DNA of 6,654 nt from DASPXY01 sp038227745 (GCA_038227745.1 JBBRPS010000586.1:1-6654), one strand, 5' to 3'. Shown: positions 1 to 6,570, counted from the stretch's first letter. Notes: generated from the letters alone by a model not told the origin. Numbers and translations are program-made.

Positions 1-3
1 ATC

Positions 4-87
4 CTAAGCCTTGCGGGCCTGCGCCTTGACCGCATCCGGCAGCCGTCCAAAGCAGGCCAAGAAGTCCTCCGTGATCTGGGAGTTCAT
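4..87 (-). pseudogene. RelE/ParE-like toxin, truncated by an in-frame TAG after 27 codons
   Basis: Read on the minus strand from the ATG at 87-85, which shares an ATGA overlap with the antitoxin stop. The product begins MNSQITEDFLACFGRLPDAV and ends ...KAQARKA before a TAG at 6-4. The layout FxxxFxxLPxxVxxxARKA is the usual opening of RelE-type mRNA-interferase toxins encoded directly behind this antitoxin type (family knowledge). In those proteins the next residue is usually Tyr, in a KAY motif of a roughly 90-residue protein. Here the TAG falls on exactly that codon, so one base change from TAC/TAT, or a small indel, would explain it. Only one codon (GAT) remains before the window edge, so the rest of the gene and any reading-frame shift cannot be seen. 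If the stop is real the toxin is dead. A sequencing error or a normal toxin with a misread base are the alternatives. Confidence 0.6.
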
Positions 88-302
88 AGCTCGTCCACCC
101 CGACCCGCCGGCCGCGGCCGGCGCCAATGTCCTCGCGCACCTTCGCGGCTAACCGGGCCAGCGGCTCCTGCGAGCGGGTGAAGGCCTCATCCCAGCGGCG
201 CTCATCGGCCAACTCCTCCAGGATCAGGGCCGCGATGGCGTCCTGGTCGGGAGCGGGGAGCTTTCGGACTTCGGCAAGTGCTTGTTCCAGCAACTGCGTC
301 AT
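84..302 (-). CDS. Antitoxin of a RelE/ParE-type toxin-antitoxin pair
   Basis: This is a small protein of 72 residues when started at the ATG at 302-300. It would bind and neutralise the toxin encoded immediately downstream and probably repress the shared promoter (family knowledge). It looks helical and acidic, opening MTQLLEQALAEVRKLP, then DQDAIAALILEELADERRWDEAF, a pattern I know from many antitoxins sitting before RelE-like toxins, where the ERRWDEAF stretch and a C-terminal segment contact the toxin. The start is preferred over the upstream in-frame ATG at 398 because an AAAGGTG Shine-Dalgarno (minus strand, 315-309) lies 6 nt before it and the extra 32 residues show no family-like sequence. 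Its TGA overlaps the toxin ATG as ATGA, implying translational coupling. A possible -10 element GATTAT lies at 327-322 with no good -35. With the toxin apparently interrupted, this may be an orphan antitoxin. Confidence 0.8.
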   Translation of the reverse strand: MTQLLEQALAEVRKLPAPDQDAIAALILEELADERRWDEAFTRSQEPLARLAAKVREDIGAGRGRRVGVDEL

Positions 303-397
303 CGGCGGCACCTTTCTGGTATAATCAGCCGTCGCCAGCCCATAGCCATGATACCCATACCTGCGGGGGGCAGCAACAGGCACCGCGGTCGGCTGCA

Positions 398-655
398 ATG
401 ATGTGTTCGGCGGTCCGTTATCCCGTAGGTCTGCACTGGCTGCGCCTGAAGGCCGGCGCCGCCTCGGTCCACGCGGTCGCGACGCATCTCGTCCTGCCGG
501 AAGGCACGGTCGAGCGCCTGGACCAGGCGCCGCTGGCGCGGGTGATCGGCACCGACACGCACCCCAACCACCGCCTCATCGAGGGGCGGTCGCGCTTCAC
601 CGTCTGCTCCGTCGCGGATTTGTTCGCCGCCGCGGTGGCACCTCTGATAGACTAA
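398..655 (+). pseudogene. C-terminal remnant of ribose-phosphate pyrophosphokinase (prs-like)
   Basis: The open frame from the tandem ATGs at 398 and 401 encodes about 85 residues. From about base 440 onward it resembles the last 70 residues of PRPP synthetases: LKAGAASVHAVATH, then VERLDQAPLARVIGTDTHP, then VADLFAAAVAPLI. These match the family's AGA..V.A.ATH turn, the VER(L)..SPL....TDT.P stretch and the closing S(V)A.L.AEAI.RI helix (from memory). A full enzyme has about 310 residues. The ATP-binding half and the PRPP loop are missing, and the DNA where they would be carries the antitoxin on the opposite strand, so the 5' part is absent, not just frameshifted. The remnant cannot be an active synthetase. 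It probably decayed after a rearrangement or toxin-antitoxin insertion, though a short regulatory or domain-only protein cannot be excluded. The downstream nadE begins 64 nt later; both enzymes touch NAD metabolism, which may be coincidence. Confidence 0.6.
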
Positions 656-719
656 CCCGGTTTCCGGATGGGGCCGCCGTTCGCGCCCCGGCCGCGCCCG
701 TTCTCCGCAGGCCATCACC

Positions 720-2759
720 ATGACCCACCACGGTTTCGTCCGCGTCGGCGCCGCCGTCCCCGCGCTGCGGGTCGCCGACACCGCCTTCAACGCCGAGCGC
801 GTCGTCGCCCTCATGGCCCGCGCCGAGGCCGAGCGCGTCGCCGTCCTCGTCTTCCCTGAGTTGTGCCTGACCGGCTACACCTGCGCGGACCTGTTCCACC
901 AGAAAGTGCTGCAGCAGGGGGGGCTCGAGGCGCTGGCCCGCGTCGTCGCCGCCAGCGGTAATGCCTTCTCCGGCCTGGTGGTCGTCGGCCTGCCGGTGGC
1001 CATCGACGAGCAGCTCTTCAACTGCGCCGCGGTGGTCCACGGTGGCCGGCTCCTCGGCGTCGTGCCGAAGTCGTTTATCCCGAACTACAAGGAGTTTTAC
1101 GAGGGACGTTGGTTCGCCGCGGCCGCCAACGTCCGCAGCCGCCGCCTCACCGTCAACGGCGGCGAGGTGCCGTTCGGGATCGACCTGCTGTTCGACGCGA
1201 CCGACGTCGAGGGCCTGCTGGTCGGGGTGGAGATCTGCGAGGACCTGTGGGTGCCGATCCCGCCCAGCTCGCTGCAGGCGCTGCACGGCGCCTCGGTGCT
1301 GCTGAACGTGTCGGCGAGCAACGAGGTGATTGGCAAGTCGCAGTACCGCCGCCAGCTCGTCGTCAACCAGTCCGGCCGCTGCATGGCCGCCTACGCCTAC
1401 GCCTCGTGCGGCGTGTGGGAATCGACCACCGACGTGGTGTTCGGCGGCCACGCGCTGCTCGCCGAGAACGGCACGCTGCTGGCCGAGACGCGCCGCTTCC
1501 AGCGTGAGGAGACGCTGACCTTCGCTGACGTCGATCTGGACCGGCTGCGCGCCGACCGCGTCCGCACCAACAGCTTCGCCGACGCCCAGCTCTACGGCAC
1601 CGCGGGCGGCGGCTTCCAGCGCATCCCGTTCCGCCTCGACCGCGCGGCGCCGCCGGCGCGGCTGGCGCGCGAGGTGGACGCCCACCCGTTCGTGCCGCGC
1701 AGCGGCGAGCAGCTGCGCGAGCGCTGCCAGGAGATCTTCCAGACGCAGATGGCCGGCCTGGCGCGGCGGCTGGAGCACATCGGCAAGCCCGGGGTGTCGA
1801 TCGGCGTCTCGGGCGGCCTGGACTCGACGCTGGCCCTGCTGGTGACGTGCCGGACGTTTGACCTCCTCGAAGCGCCGCGCGCGCGCATCCGCGCCTTCAC
1901 CATGCCCGGCTTCGGCACGACGGCGCGGACGAAGGGCAACGCCCACGCCTTGATGAAGGAGCTGGGCGTGTCGGCCGAGGAGGTGGACATCCGCGGGCTG
2001 TGCCTGGAGGAGATGCGCGCCCTGCGGCACCGGCCATTCGGCATCGACCTGGGCGGCCTGGGCATCGACGAGCTGACCGCGCGGCTGCGGCGGCTGCCGC
2101 ACGACGCCCGGCAGGACCTGGTGTTCGAGAACGTGCAGGCGCGGATGCGGACGAGCATCCTGATGAACGCCGGCTTCGTGATTGGCACCGGCGACGTGTC
2201 GGAGCTGGCGCTGGGGTGGGCGACGTACAACGGCGACCACATGAGCATGTACAACCCCAACGTCAGCATCCCCAAGACGCTGGTGAAGTTCCTGGTCGGC
2301 TGGGCGGCGCAGAACGAGTTCGAGGGCGAGGCGCGCCGCATCCTGCTCGACATCGTCGCGACCGAGATCTCGCCGGAGCTGCTGCCGACCGGCGAGGAGG
2401 GCCAGGCGCTGCAATCGACGGAGGGCGTGATCGGCCCGTACGAGCTGCACGACTTCTTCCTGTTCCACGTGCAGCGCTACGGCGCCCCGCCGGAAAAGAT
2501 CGTGTACCTCGCCGGGCAGGCGAAGTTCGAGCGAGCGTACACGGCGGCGGAGGTGCGGCACTGGCTGCGCGTGTTCCTGCGTCGCTTCTTCGGCAACCAG
2601 TTCAAGCGCTCGTGCCTGCCCGACGGTCCCAAGGTCGGCTCGGTCAGCCTGTCGCCGCGCGGCGACTGGCGGATGCCGAGCGACGCCTCGGCGGCGCTGT
2701 GGCTGCAGCAGCTCGACCGCGCGGACGAGGCGGCGCGCGCGGGGGTGAAGCAGGCGTAG
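720..2759 (+). CDS. nadE: Glutamine-dependent NAD+ synthetase
   Basis: This cytoplasmic enzyme converts nicotinic acid adenine dinucleotide to NAD+ using ATP and ammonia released from glutamine, the last step of NAD synthesis. The 679 residues are a two-domain enzyme. The N-terminal nitrilase-type glutaminase (about 1-300) shows the expected triad: Glu47 in FPELCLTGY, Lys117 in VVPKSFIPNYKEFYE, and Cys173 in VEICEDLW. The C-terminal synthetase domain (about 325-679) has the ATP pyrophosphatase loop SGGLDS at 364-369, ENVQARMRT near 470 and TGDVSELALGW near 490. It ends in a KRSCLPDGPKV...LSPRGDWRMPSD segment. Length and layout closely follow the mycobacterial enzyme, which channels ammonia through an internal tunnel. 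The start is supported by the family-like HGFVRV opening. No clear Shine-Dalgarno precedes it; a possible -10 (TAGACT, 648-653) lies in the remnant upstream. Codon use is strongly GC-ending. Nothing appears broken. Confidence 0.97.
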   Translation: MTHHGFVRVGAAVPALRVADTAFNAERVVALMARAEAERVAVLVFPELCLTGYTCADLFHQKVLQQGGLEALARVVAASGNAFSGLVVVGLPVAIDEQLFNCAAVVHGGRLLGVVPKSFIPNYKEFYEGRWFAAAANVRSRRLTVNGGEVPFGIDLLFDATDVEGLLVGVEICEDLWVPIPPSSLQALHGASVLLNVSASNEVIGKSQYRRQLVVNQSGRCMAAYAYASCGVWESTTDVVFGGHALLAENGTLLAETRRFQREETLTFADVDLDRLRADRVRTNSFADAQLYGTAGGGFQRIPFRLDRAAPPARLAREVDAHPFVPRSGEQLRERCQEIFQTQMAGLARRLEHIGKPGVSIGVSGGLDSTLALLVTCRTFDLLEAPRARIRAFTMPGFGTTARTKGNAHALMKELGVSAEEVDIRGLCLEEMRALRHRPFGIDLGGLGIDELTARLRRLPHDARQDLVFENVQARMRTSILMNAGFVIGTGDVSELALGWATYNGDHMSMYNPNVSIPKTLVKFLVGWAAQNEFEGEARRILLDIVATEISPELLPTGEEGQALQSTEGVIGPYELHDFFLFHVQRYGAPPEKIVYLAGQAKFERAYTAAEVRHWLRVFLRRFFGNQFKRSCLPDGPKVGSVSLSPRGDWRMPSDASAALWLQQLDRADEAARAGVKQA

Positions 2760-2842
2760 GGGCCATGCTTTCCTCTGGCGGTCCGCGGCCCCGGCGTGGA
2801 CAATGAAGCGAGTCCCGTACACGCCCTGGATCGAGAACTCTC

Positions 2843-3271
2843 ATGGCAGACCTCACCCGGATCAGCATTTCCCTGGAGAACGCCCTCCTCGATGCCTTCG
2901 ACGCGCACATCAAAGCGAAGGGGTACAAGAACCGGAGCGAGGCGATCCGCGACCTGATCCGCGACCGGCTGGTGCGCGAGCAGGCCCAAAATGCGAAGGG
3001 CGAGCAGGTGGCCGTCGTCACCCTCGTCTACGACCACCACGCCCGCGAGTTGGCGGCCCGCCTCATCGACAAGCAGCACCACCACCACGACCTCGTCGTC
3101 TCCACCCTGCACGTCCACCTGGGAGAGCGGCATTGTCTGGAGGTGTCGGTGCTGCGCGGCCCGTCCGCGGAGGTGCAGCACCTGGGCGACGACCTGCTGG
3201 CCACCCGCGGCGTGCTGCACGGCGAGATTACGTTCACCAGCGGCGAGGGGGATTTCAACCGCTGGGGGTGA
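2843..3271 (+). CDS. nikR: Nickel-responsive transcriptional regulator NikR
   Basis: This is a tetrameric, nickel-activated DNA-binding protein that normally represses nickel uptake genes and in some bacteria controls urease or hydrogenase genes. The 142 residues match the family length. Residues 1-45 form a ribbon-helix-helix domain: the strand RISISLE carries the DNA-contacting side chains, followed by GYKNRSEAIRDLIRDRL. Residues 55-140 form the ACT-like metal-binding domain. The nickel ligands fall at His79, His90, His92 and Cys98, spaced 11, 2 and 6 residues apart exactly as in the Escherichia coli protein (His76, His87, His89, Cys95). The QHHHHD run at 78-83 and RGVLHG near 128 are also typical. 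It sits 83 nt after nadE and 66 nt before dapF. No nickel transporter, urease or hydrogenase gene is in the window, and I see no GTATGA-N16-TCATAC operator. A weak promoter candidate is TGGACA (2797-2802) with TACACG (2818-2823). Confidence 0.95.
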   Translation: MADLTRISISLENALLDAFDAHIKAKGYKNRSEAIRDLIRDRLVREQAQNAKGEQVAVVTLVYDHHARELAARLIDKQHHHHDLVVSTLHVHLGERHCLEVSVLRGPSAEVQHLGDDLLATRGVLHGEITFTSGEGDFNRWG

Positions 3272-3337
3272 TGCGTGTTGGCCAGCGGCAGCCGCGGTTT
3301 TCGCCTTGTGCGGTTTCCCTGAGAGATGGGGACGATC

Positions 3338-4171
<834 letters not shown>

Positions 4172-4196
4172 CAACTGGCGCATACCCAGCACAGAA

Positions 4197-4213
4197 CTCA
4201 CCTCTGTGGTGAG
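4197..4213. promoter_or_regulatory. Inverted repeat before toxin-antitoxin genes, possible operator
   Basis: A perfect inverted repeat, CTCACC-TCTGT-GGTGAG, lies 19 nt before the antitoxin ATG at 4233 and 25 nt after the dapF stop. Its place between the genes fits an operator for autoregulation, which is usual for type II toxin-antitoxin loci. As an RNA hairpin it has a 6-bp stem and 5-nt loop but no T-rich tail, so a terminator for dapF is less likely. No convincing -35/-10 pair was found here. The function is inferred from position. Confidence 0.4.
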
Positions 4214-4232
4214 GACGTAAGGGCGCTTTGCT

Positions 4233-4505
4233 ATGGATCAGAACCTCCACTCCGTCTTCGACCTGAGTCCGGCAGAAAAGCTGCAGCTCGTGGAAGACTT
4301 GTGGGACGATCTCGCCTCAACGCCAGACGCGGTCCCACTACACGCCTGGCAACAGGAGGAACTGGCCAGACGGACGGCCAACCTTCGGAATAACCCGGCT
4401 TCGGGCCTCGCCTGGGACGAGGTCCAGCAAAGGATTCATGCCCGCCACCGTACCTCCCGTGAATCGCCGCCAGAGCCGCCGAACGAACCATCGGCCAATA
4501 CTTGA
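4233..4505 (+). CDS. Addiction-module antitoxin (putative addiction module component family)
   Basis: This 90-residue protein would neutralise the toxin encoded 22 nt downstream. The core, LSPAEKLQLVEDLWDDLAS, then VPLHAWQQEELARRTANL, then P-x-SGLAWDEVQQRI, matches the small antitoxin family known as putative addiction module component (Pfam Unstab_antitox, TIGR02574), where the LxLxExLWDSL helix and the closing (S)WEEVxxRl helix are hallmarks. These antitoxins are common beside RelE-like toxins. The usual length is about 70 residues; here a Pro/Glu/Ser-rich tail of about 17 residues (from about residue 73) follows the core. AAGGG at 4219-4223 serves as a plausible ribosome binding site 9 nt before the ATG. 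By my count 27 of 90 codons end in A or T, far more than in dapF, suggesting a different origin. The family has no clear DNA-binding domain, so autorepression is uncertain. Confidence 0.85.
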   Translation: MDQNLHSVFDLSPAEKLQLVEDLWDDLASTPDAVPLHAWQQEELARRTANLRNNPASGLAWDEVQQRIHARHRTSRESPPEPPNEPSANT

Positions 4506-4527
4506 ACGATAGCTGCGGAGGCATACC

Positions 4528-4872
4528 GTGGCGATCGTGCGGATCGATTTCGTCGAGAAGCAGCTGCGGACCCTCTGCAAAGCGAGCCAGCAGGTCAAGA
4601 ACCTCGTCAAGCAGGCACTGCAAACGGTTGAGGAGAACCCCGCCGCCTACGACGCGCTGAAGGCAGTCCCGAAGGACATCGCCAACCGCGACGATGTCTT
4701 TCTGCGGAAAATCGAGATCGTCCACCAGAAGCACGATTACCGGATGGTATACCTCCATCAGCGACAAGCGGACGGACAGGAAGAAGTGGATTTCGTGTAC
4801 GTCCGCTCGCGTGACGACGATTATCGGACGCTTGATTGGGAGGTGGTTCGGGCGCTCCTGCGAGGAGCATGA
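4528..4872 (+). CDS. RelE-like toxin of a type II toxin-antitoxin pair
   Basis: Members of the RelE/ParE superfamily are small basic proteins that either cut mRNA on the ribosome or poison gyrase. This one has 114 residues. It opens with a strand and two helices (AIVRIDFVEKQLRTLCKA...VKNLVKQALQTVEENP). It then has the alternating strands typical of the fold: VFLRKIEIVHQKHDYRMVYLH, then EEVDFVYVRSRDDDYRTLDWEVV. The LRKI...HDYRMVY part corresponds to the central sheet strands of RelE relatives (for example 'vyRlRvGdyRviY'), supporting the assignment, although similarity to any characterised toxin is modest. The cutting residues cannot be assigned. The start is GTG at 4528, with GGAGG at 4517-4521 placed 6 nt before it. 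It lies 22 nt after the antitoxin, on the same strand, so the two are probably co-transcribed. By my count 27 of 114 codons end in A or T. Confidence 0.8.
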   Translation: MAIVRIDFVEKQLRTLCKASQQVKNLVKQALQTVEENPAAYDALKAVPKDIANRDDVFLRKIEIVHQKHDYRMVYLHQRQADGQEEVDFVYVRSRDDDYRTLDWEVVRALLRGA

Positions 4873-4881
4873 GTGGACGGG

Positions 4882-4927
4882 GCGGAGGAGAGGATCATTC
4901 CGCCGTGGAGGTTTCTCCCTCCTCCGC
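4882..4927. terminator. Inverted repeat between convergent genes, weak terminator candidate
   Basis: A perfect 9-bp inverted repeat, GCGGAGGAG (4882-4890) and CTCCTCCGC (4919-4927), has a 28-nt spacer that contains a smaller GGAG-GTTT-CTCC hairpin. It starts 9 nt after the toxin stop and its right arm lies inside the end of the convergent gene on the minus strand. Its place suggests termination for both strands, but there is no T run and both arms are low-complexity purine/pyrimidine, so chance is a real alternative. Confidence 0.25.
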
Positions 4928-5404
4928 GAACAGCTGCCGCCAGTTCGATTCTCGCGGGACGCTCCCCGGCAACTCTTTGATCCGCCTGCCGATGGCCTCA
5001 GCGACCGGCTGGTAGGCCAACAGCAGCAAGTCTGGGTAATCCTCTTGCCAGGTCAAGTAGTCGGCTGTCGCGCGATCGAGTTCGTCTGCCCTGGCGACGG
5101 CGTGACCTGTCTGCCTGGCCTCCTGAACGAACTCCCGGATCAGGTCGTGAATGCGGATGCTTCGCCGGCAGTATTCCTGAATGAACTGGTGGGCCTCGTC
5201 GATCTTTCCTCGGTCGGCCCCGCGTGCCCGTTCCAGCACGCGCTGCAGGAACGTCTCATCCTGGTCGCGCTCCAGCAGCGCTTCTTCCACCAGCCCCGCA
5301 ACTTCCGACGCGGAGTTGACGTGGTCGTGGGCCGCCTTCCAGGATTCGATTTCCTTCTGGGCCGCTTCCTTTTCCCCGGTGCGAATGCGAAATAGTACGC
5401 TCAT
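4895..5404 (-). CDS. Hypothetical helix-rich protein, 169 residues
   Basis: I do not recognise this family. The protein is strongly charged and predicted helical. It opens MSVLFRIRTGEKEAAQKEIE, then has repeated acidic-basic helices (SWKAAHDHVNSASEVAGLVEE and ERDQDETFLQRVLERARGAD) and HDLIREFVQEARQTGHAV. The C-terminal half includes an unusually hydrophobic turn, YLTWQEDYPDLLLLAYQPVAE, followed by GRRIKELPGSVP. No signal peptide, membrane segment or catalytic motif is visible. A coiled coil is possible around residues 10-65. The start is supported by an AGGAGG ribosome binding site (minus strand, 5420-5415), 10 nt before the ATG; the ATG nearer to it is out of frame and stops after 3 codons. 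It converges with the toxin gene, 22 nt apart, and is divergent from the membrane protein gene. Whether it belongs to the toxin-antitoxin locus is unknown. Third-position GC looks lower than in nadE or dapF. Confidence 0.75.
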   Translation of the reverse strand: MSVLFRIRTGEKEAAQKEIESWKAAHDHVNSASEVAGLVEEALLERDQDETFLQRVLERARGADRGKIDEAHQFIQEYCRRSIRIHDLIREFVQEARQTGHAVARADELDRATADYLTWQEDYPDLLLLAYQPVAEAIGRRIKELPGSVPRESNWRQLFAEEGETSTAE

Positions 5405-5449
5405 TCCGCCATCGCCTCCTGTAATCGTCTGACAGTCGCTACCACTGCT

Positions 5450-5470
5450 ATCATGGTACGATCATCATGG
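5450..5470. repeat. Direct repeat ATCATGG x2 in divergent intergenic region
   Basis: Two copies of ATCATGG (5450-5456 and 5464-5470) lie 14 nt apart, in an unusually AT-rich patch between the hypothetical gene (minus, start 5404) and the membrane protein gene (plus, start 5650). Repeats of this spacing could be binding sites for a regulator of the divergent pair, but they are short and could be chance. The in-frame ATG at 5467 overlaps the second copy; I do not use it as a start. Confidence 0.2.
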
Positions 5471-5545
5471 CACAACGTCGGGGCGCTGTAAATACGTCGT
5501 GTGGACGCGCGCCACCCCGGATGCGTTTAGCCTCTTGCTCTCCGC

Positions 5546-5574
5546 TTGTTCTCGGCAGCGGTTCCGGGGAGAAT
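5546..5574 (+). promoter_or_regulatory. Weak sigma-70-like promoter candidate for membrane protein gene
   Basis: TTGTTC (5546-5551) and GAGAAT (5569-5574) are separated by 17 nt, upstream of the start at 5650. The -10 matches TATAAT at 4 of 6 positions, including the important A2 and T6; the -35 matches only the TTG. A second -10-like TACACT lies at 5640-5645, only 4 nt before the ATG, which would make a nearly leaderless message. Both are guesses from sequence only. Confidence 0.2.
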
Positions 5575-5634
5575 GCGAGAGGTGTATGCCCGTTCGTCAC
5601 GGCGGCGAAAGGGGCCACGCACCGACTCCCCTTC

Positions 5635-5648
5635 CGGAGTACACTCCG
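5635..5648. promoter_or_regulatory. Inverted repeat covering the ribosome binding site of the membrane protein gene
   Basis: CGGAGT-AC-ACTCCG is a perfect 6-bp inverted repeat with a 2-nt centre. As RNA it can form a 5-bp stem (CGGAG/CTCCG) with a TACA loop. The left arm holds GGAG, the only plausible Shine-Dalgarno for the ATG at 5650 (10 nt away), and the right arm ends 1 nt before that ATG. If the structure forms it would hide the ribosome binding site. It could also be a small operator, or chance. Confidence 0.35.
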
Positions 5649-5649
5649 C

Positions 5650-6483
5650 ATGTCCCAGGCCTCCACCACCCCGGCGCCGCGCCGCGGCTTCTGGTCCACC
5701 CTCTCGTCGTTCCTCCACGCCCTCGACCGCGGCTTCGCGGCCCTCGCCATCCCCTTCGGCGTCCGCGTCACGGACCCGCGCAAGCGCTTCGCCCTCCTGC
5801 AAGGGCTCTTCCTCGTCCTCTTCGTCCTCGGCCTCCTCCTCATCCGCTGGGTGCCGCTCGTCGCCCTGGGCTACGGCTTCGTCGGCGTGCTCGCCATCGG
5901 CCGGGCGTGGGTCGTCAACGAGAAACAGCGGGCCAAGATCGTCAAGAAACTCGCCCACGACAACCCCGATGACCTGCCGGACCTGCGCTGGACCGCCCTC
6001 GTCTCGGCGCTGCAACTGCTCGTCCTGCTGCCGCTGCTCTTCTACCAGGTGCAGCAGCATTTCGGCTGGTTCAAGGTGACGCCCGGCACGACGCTCGGCG
6101 ACTGGTTCTGGTTCACGCTGGACAAGACCTACCTCAAGGCGCTGCCGGACTGGTCGGTGCTGTACGGCGTTCATATTTCGTCGATCGACTTCGAGGCGCC
6201 GTGGGGCCGGCACCTGGTGTTGTTGACGCGGCTGACGTTCGATTACATCCTGATCCAGGGGGCGATCCGGCTGTTCGCCATCCGCGGCGTCGTGAACGAG
6301 GCCGTCGCCGCCGTGAAGGCCGACCCGGACATGGCGGTGCGCCTTGGCCGCCGCGCGGTGGTGCCCCTCATCGCACGTCTCAACGACCCCGACAAGCAAG
6401 TGCGCGGAGCGGCCGCCAATGCGCTTATGCAACTTGGCGATCCGCGCGCCGTCGAGCCGCTGCGCCAGGCGATGGGGAAGTGA
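5650..6483 (+). CDS. Polytopic membrane protein with C-terminal HEAT repeat
   Basis: I recognise the architecture but not a function. The 277 residues (from ATG 5650) begin with a basic, probably cytoplasmic N-terminus, followed by hydrophobic segments at about 48-66, 67-86, 115-133 and 188-211. Between the last two lies an aromatic-rich stretch, GDWFWFTLDKTYLKALPDWS (150-169), that may lie in or on the membrane. Residues 233-275 form one HEAT-type helical repeat, VVPLIARLNDPDKQVRGAAA then NALMQLGDPRAVEPLRQ, a protein-binding unit of the PBS-lyase/HEAT type. The TM3-linker-TM4 order resembles a pore domain, but no TVGYG-like filter is present, so a channel role is speculation. The upstream in-frame ATG at 5467 would add 61 residues of Arg/Ser/Gly-rich, non-membrane sequence without a ribosome binding site, so I prefer 5650. 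Codon use is strongly GC-ending, like nadE. Confidence 0.8.
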   Translation: MSQASTTPAPRRGFWSTLSSFLHALDRGFAALAIPFGVRVTDPRKRFALLQGLFLVLFVLGLLLIRWVPLVALGYGFVGVLAIGRAWVVNEKQRAKIVKKLAHDNPDDLPDLRWTALVSALQLLVLLPLLFYQVQQHFGWFKVTPGTTLGDWFWFTLDKTYLKALPDWSVLYGVHISSIDFEAPWGRHLVLLTRLTFDYILIQGAIRLFAIRGVVNEAVAAVKADPDMAVRLGRRAVVPLIARLNDPDKQVRGAAANALMQLGDPRAVEPLRQAMGK

Positions 6484-6570
6484 GGGAATCCCAGGCGCTG
6501 CCGCCTCCCGTGTCATCGCGGGGGCTAGAGCGGTTTGCATTCGGGTGTAGCGGGGGGCGCGCTTTGGAGT
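6484..6570. other. Non-coding stretch after the membrane protein gene
   Basis: No plausible gene is visible between the stop at 6481-6483 and the hairpin at 6571. It holds CTAGAGCGGTTTGCAT at 6525-6540, which has the look of an intergenic repeat, and a weak CCCG/CGGG pairing near 6508-6522. Nothing else was identified. Confidence 0.35.

Noticed and set aside
320..325. Perfect TATAAT on the plus strand before the prs remnant
   Set aside because: No -35-like sequence at 16-18 nt upstream, and the same bases lie in the leader of the minus-strand antitoxin; kept only as a curiosity.
303..398. 32-residue N-terminal extension of the first antitoxin
   Set aside because: The internal ATG at 302 has a good Shine-Dalgarno and the family-like opening; the extension has neither.
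299..814. 171-codon minus-strand open frame over the prs remnant and nadE start
   Set aside because: No recognisable motifs, Arg-rich, and it conflicts with the remnant on the plus strand.
597..2822. 741-codon open frame on the minus strand opposite nadE
   Set aside because: Rich in Arg, His, Gln, Val and Leu with no recognisable motif, as expected for a mirror frame of a GC-rich gene; the plus strand carries a complete NAD+ synthetase.
2921..3100. His-rich run in nikR (residues 79-82) as a possible unusual metal tail
   Set aside because: A QHHHH run at this place is normal for NikR, with the first His being the nickel ligand.
5467..5649. 61-residue N-terminal extension of the membrane protein
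   Set aside because: No ribosome binding site, Arg/Ser/Gly-rich sequence unlike a signal or membrane segment, and a better start context at 5650.
5527..6540. 337-codon minus-strand open frame opposite the membrane protein
   Set aside because: Strings of Glu, Arg and Gln arise from antisense of hydrophobic Leu/Val/Phe codons; no start signal or motif.
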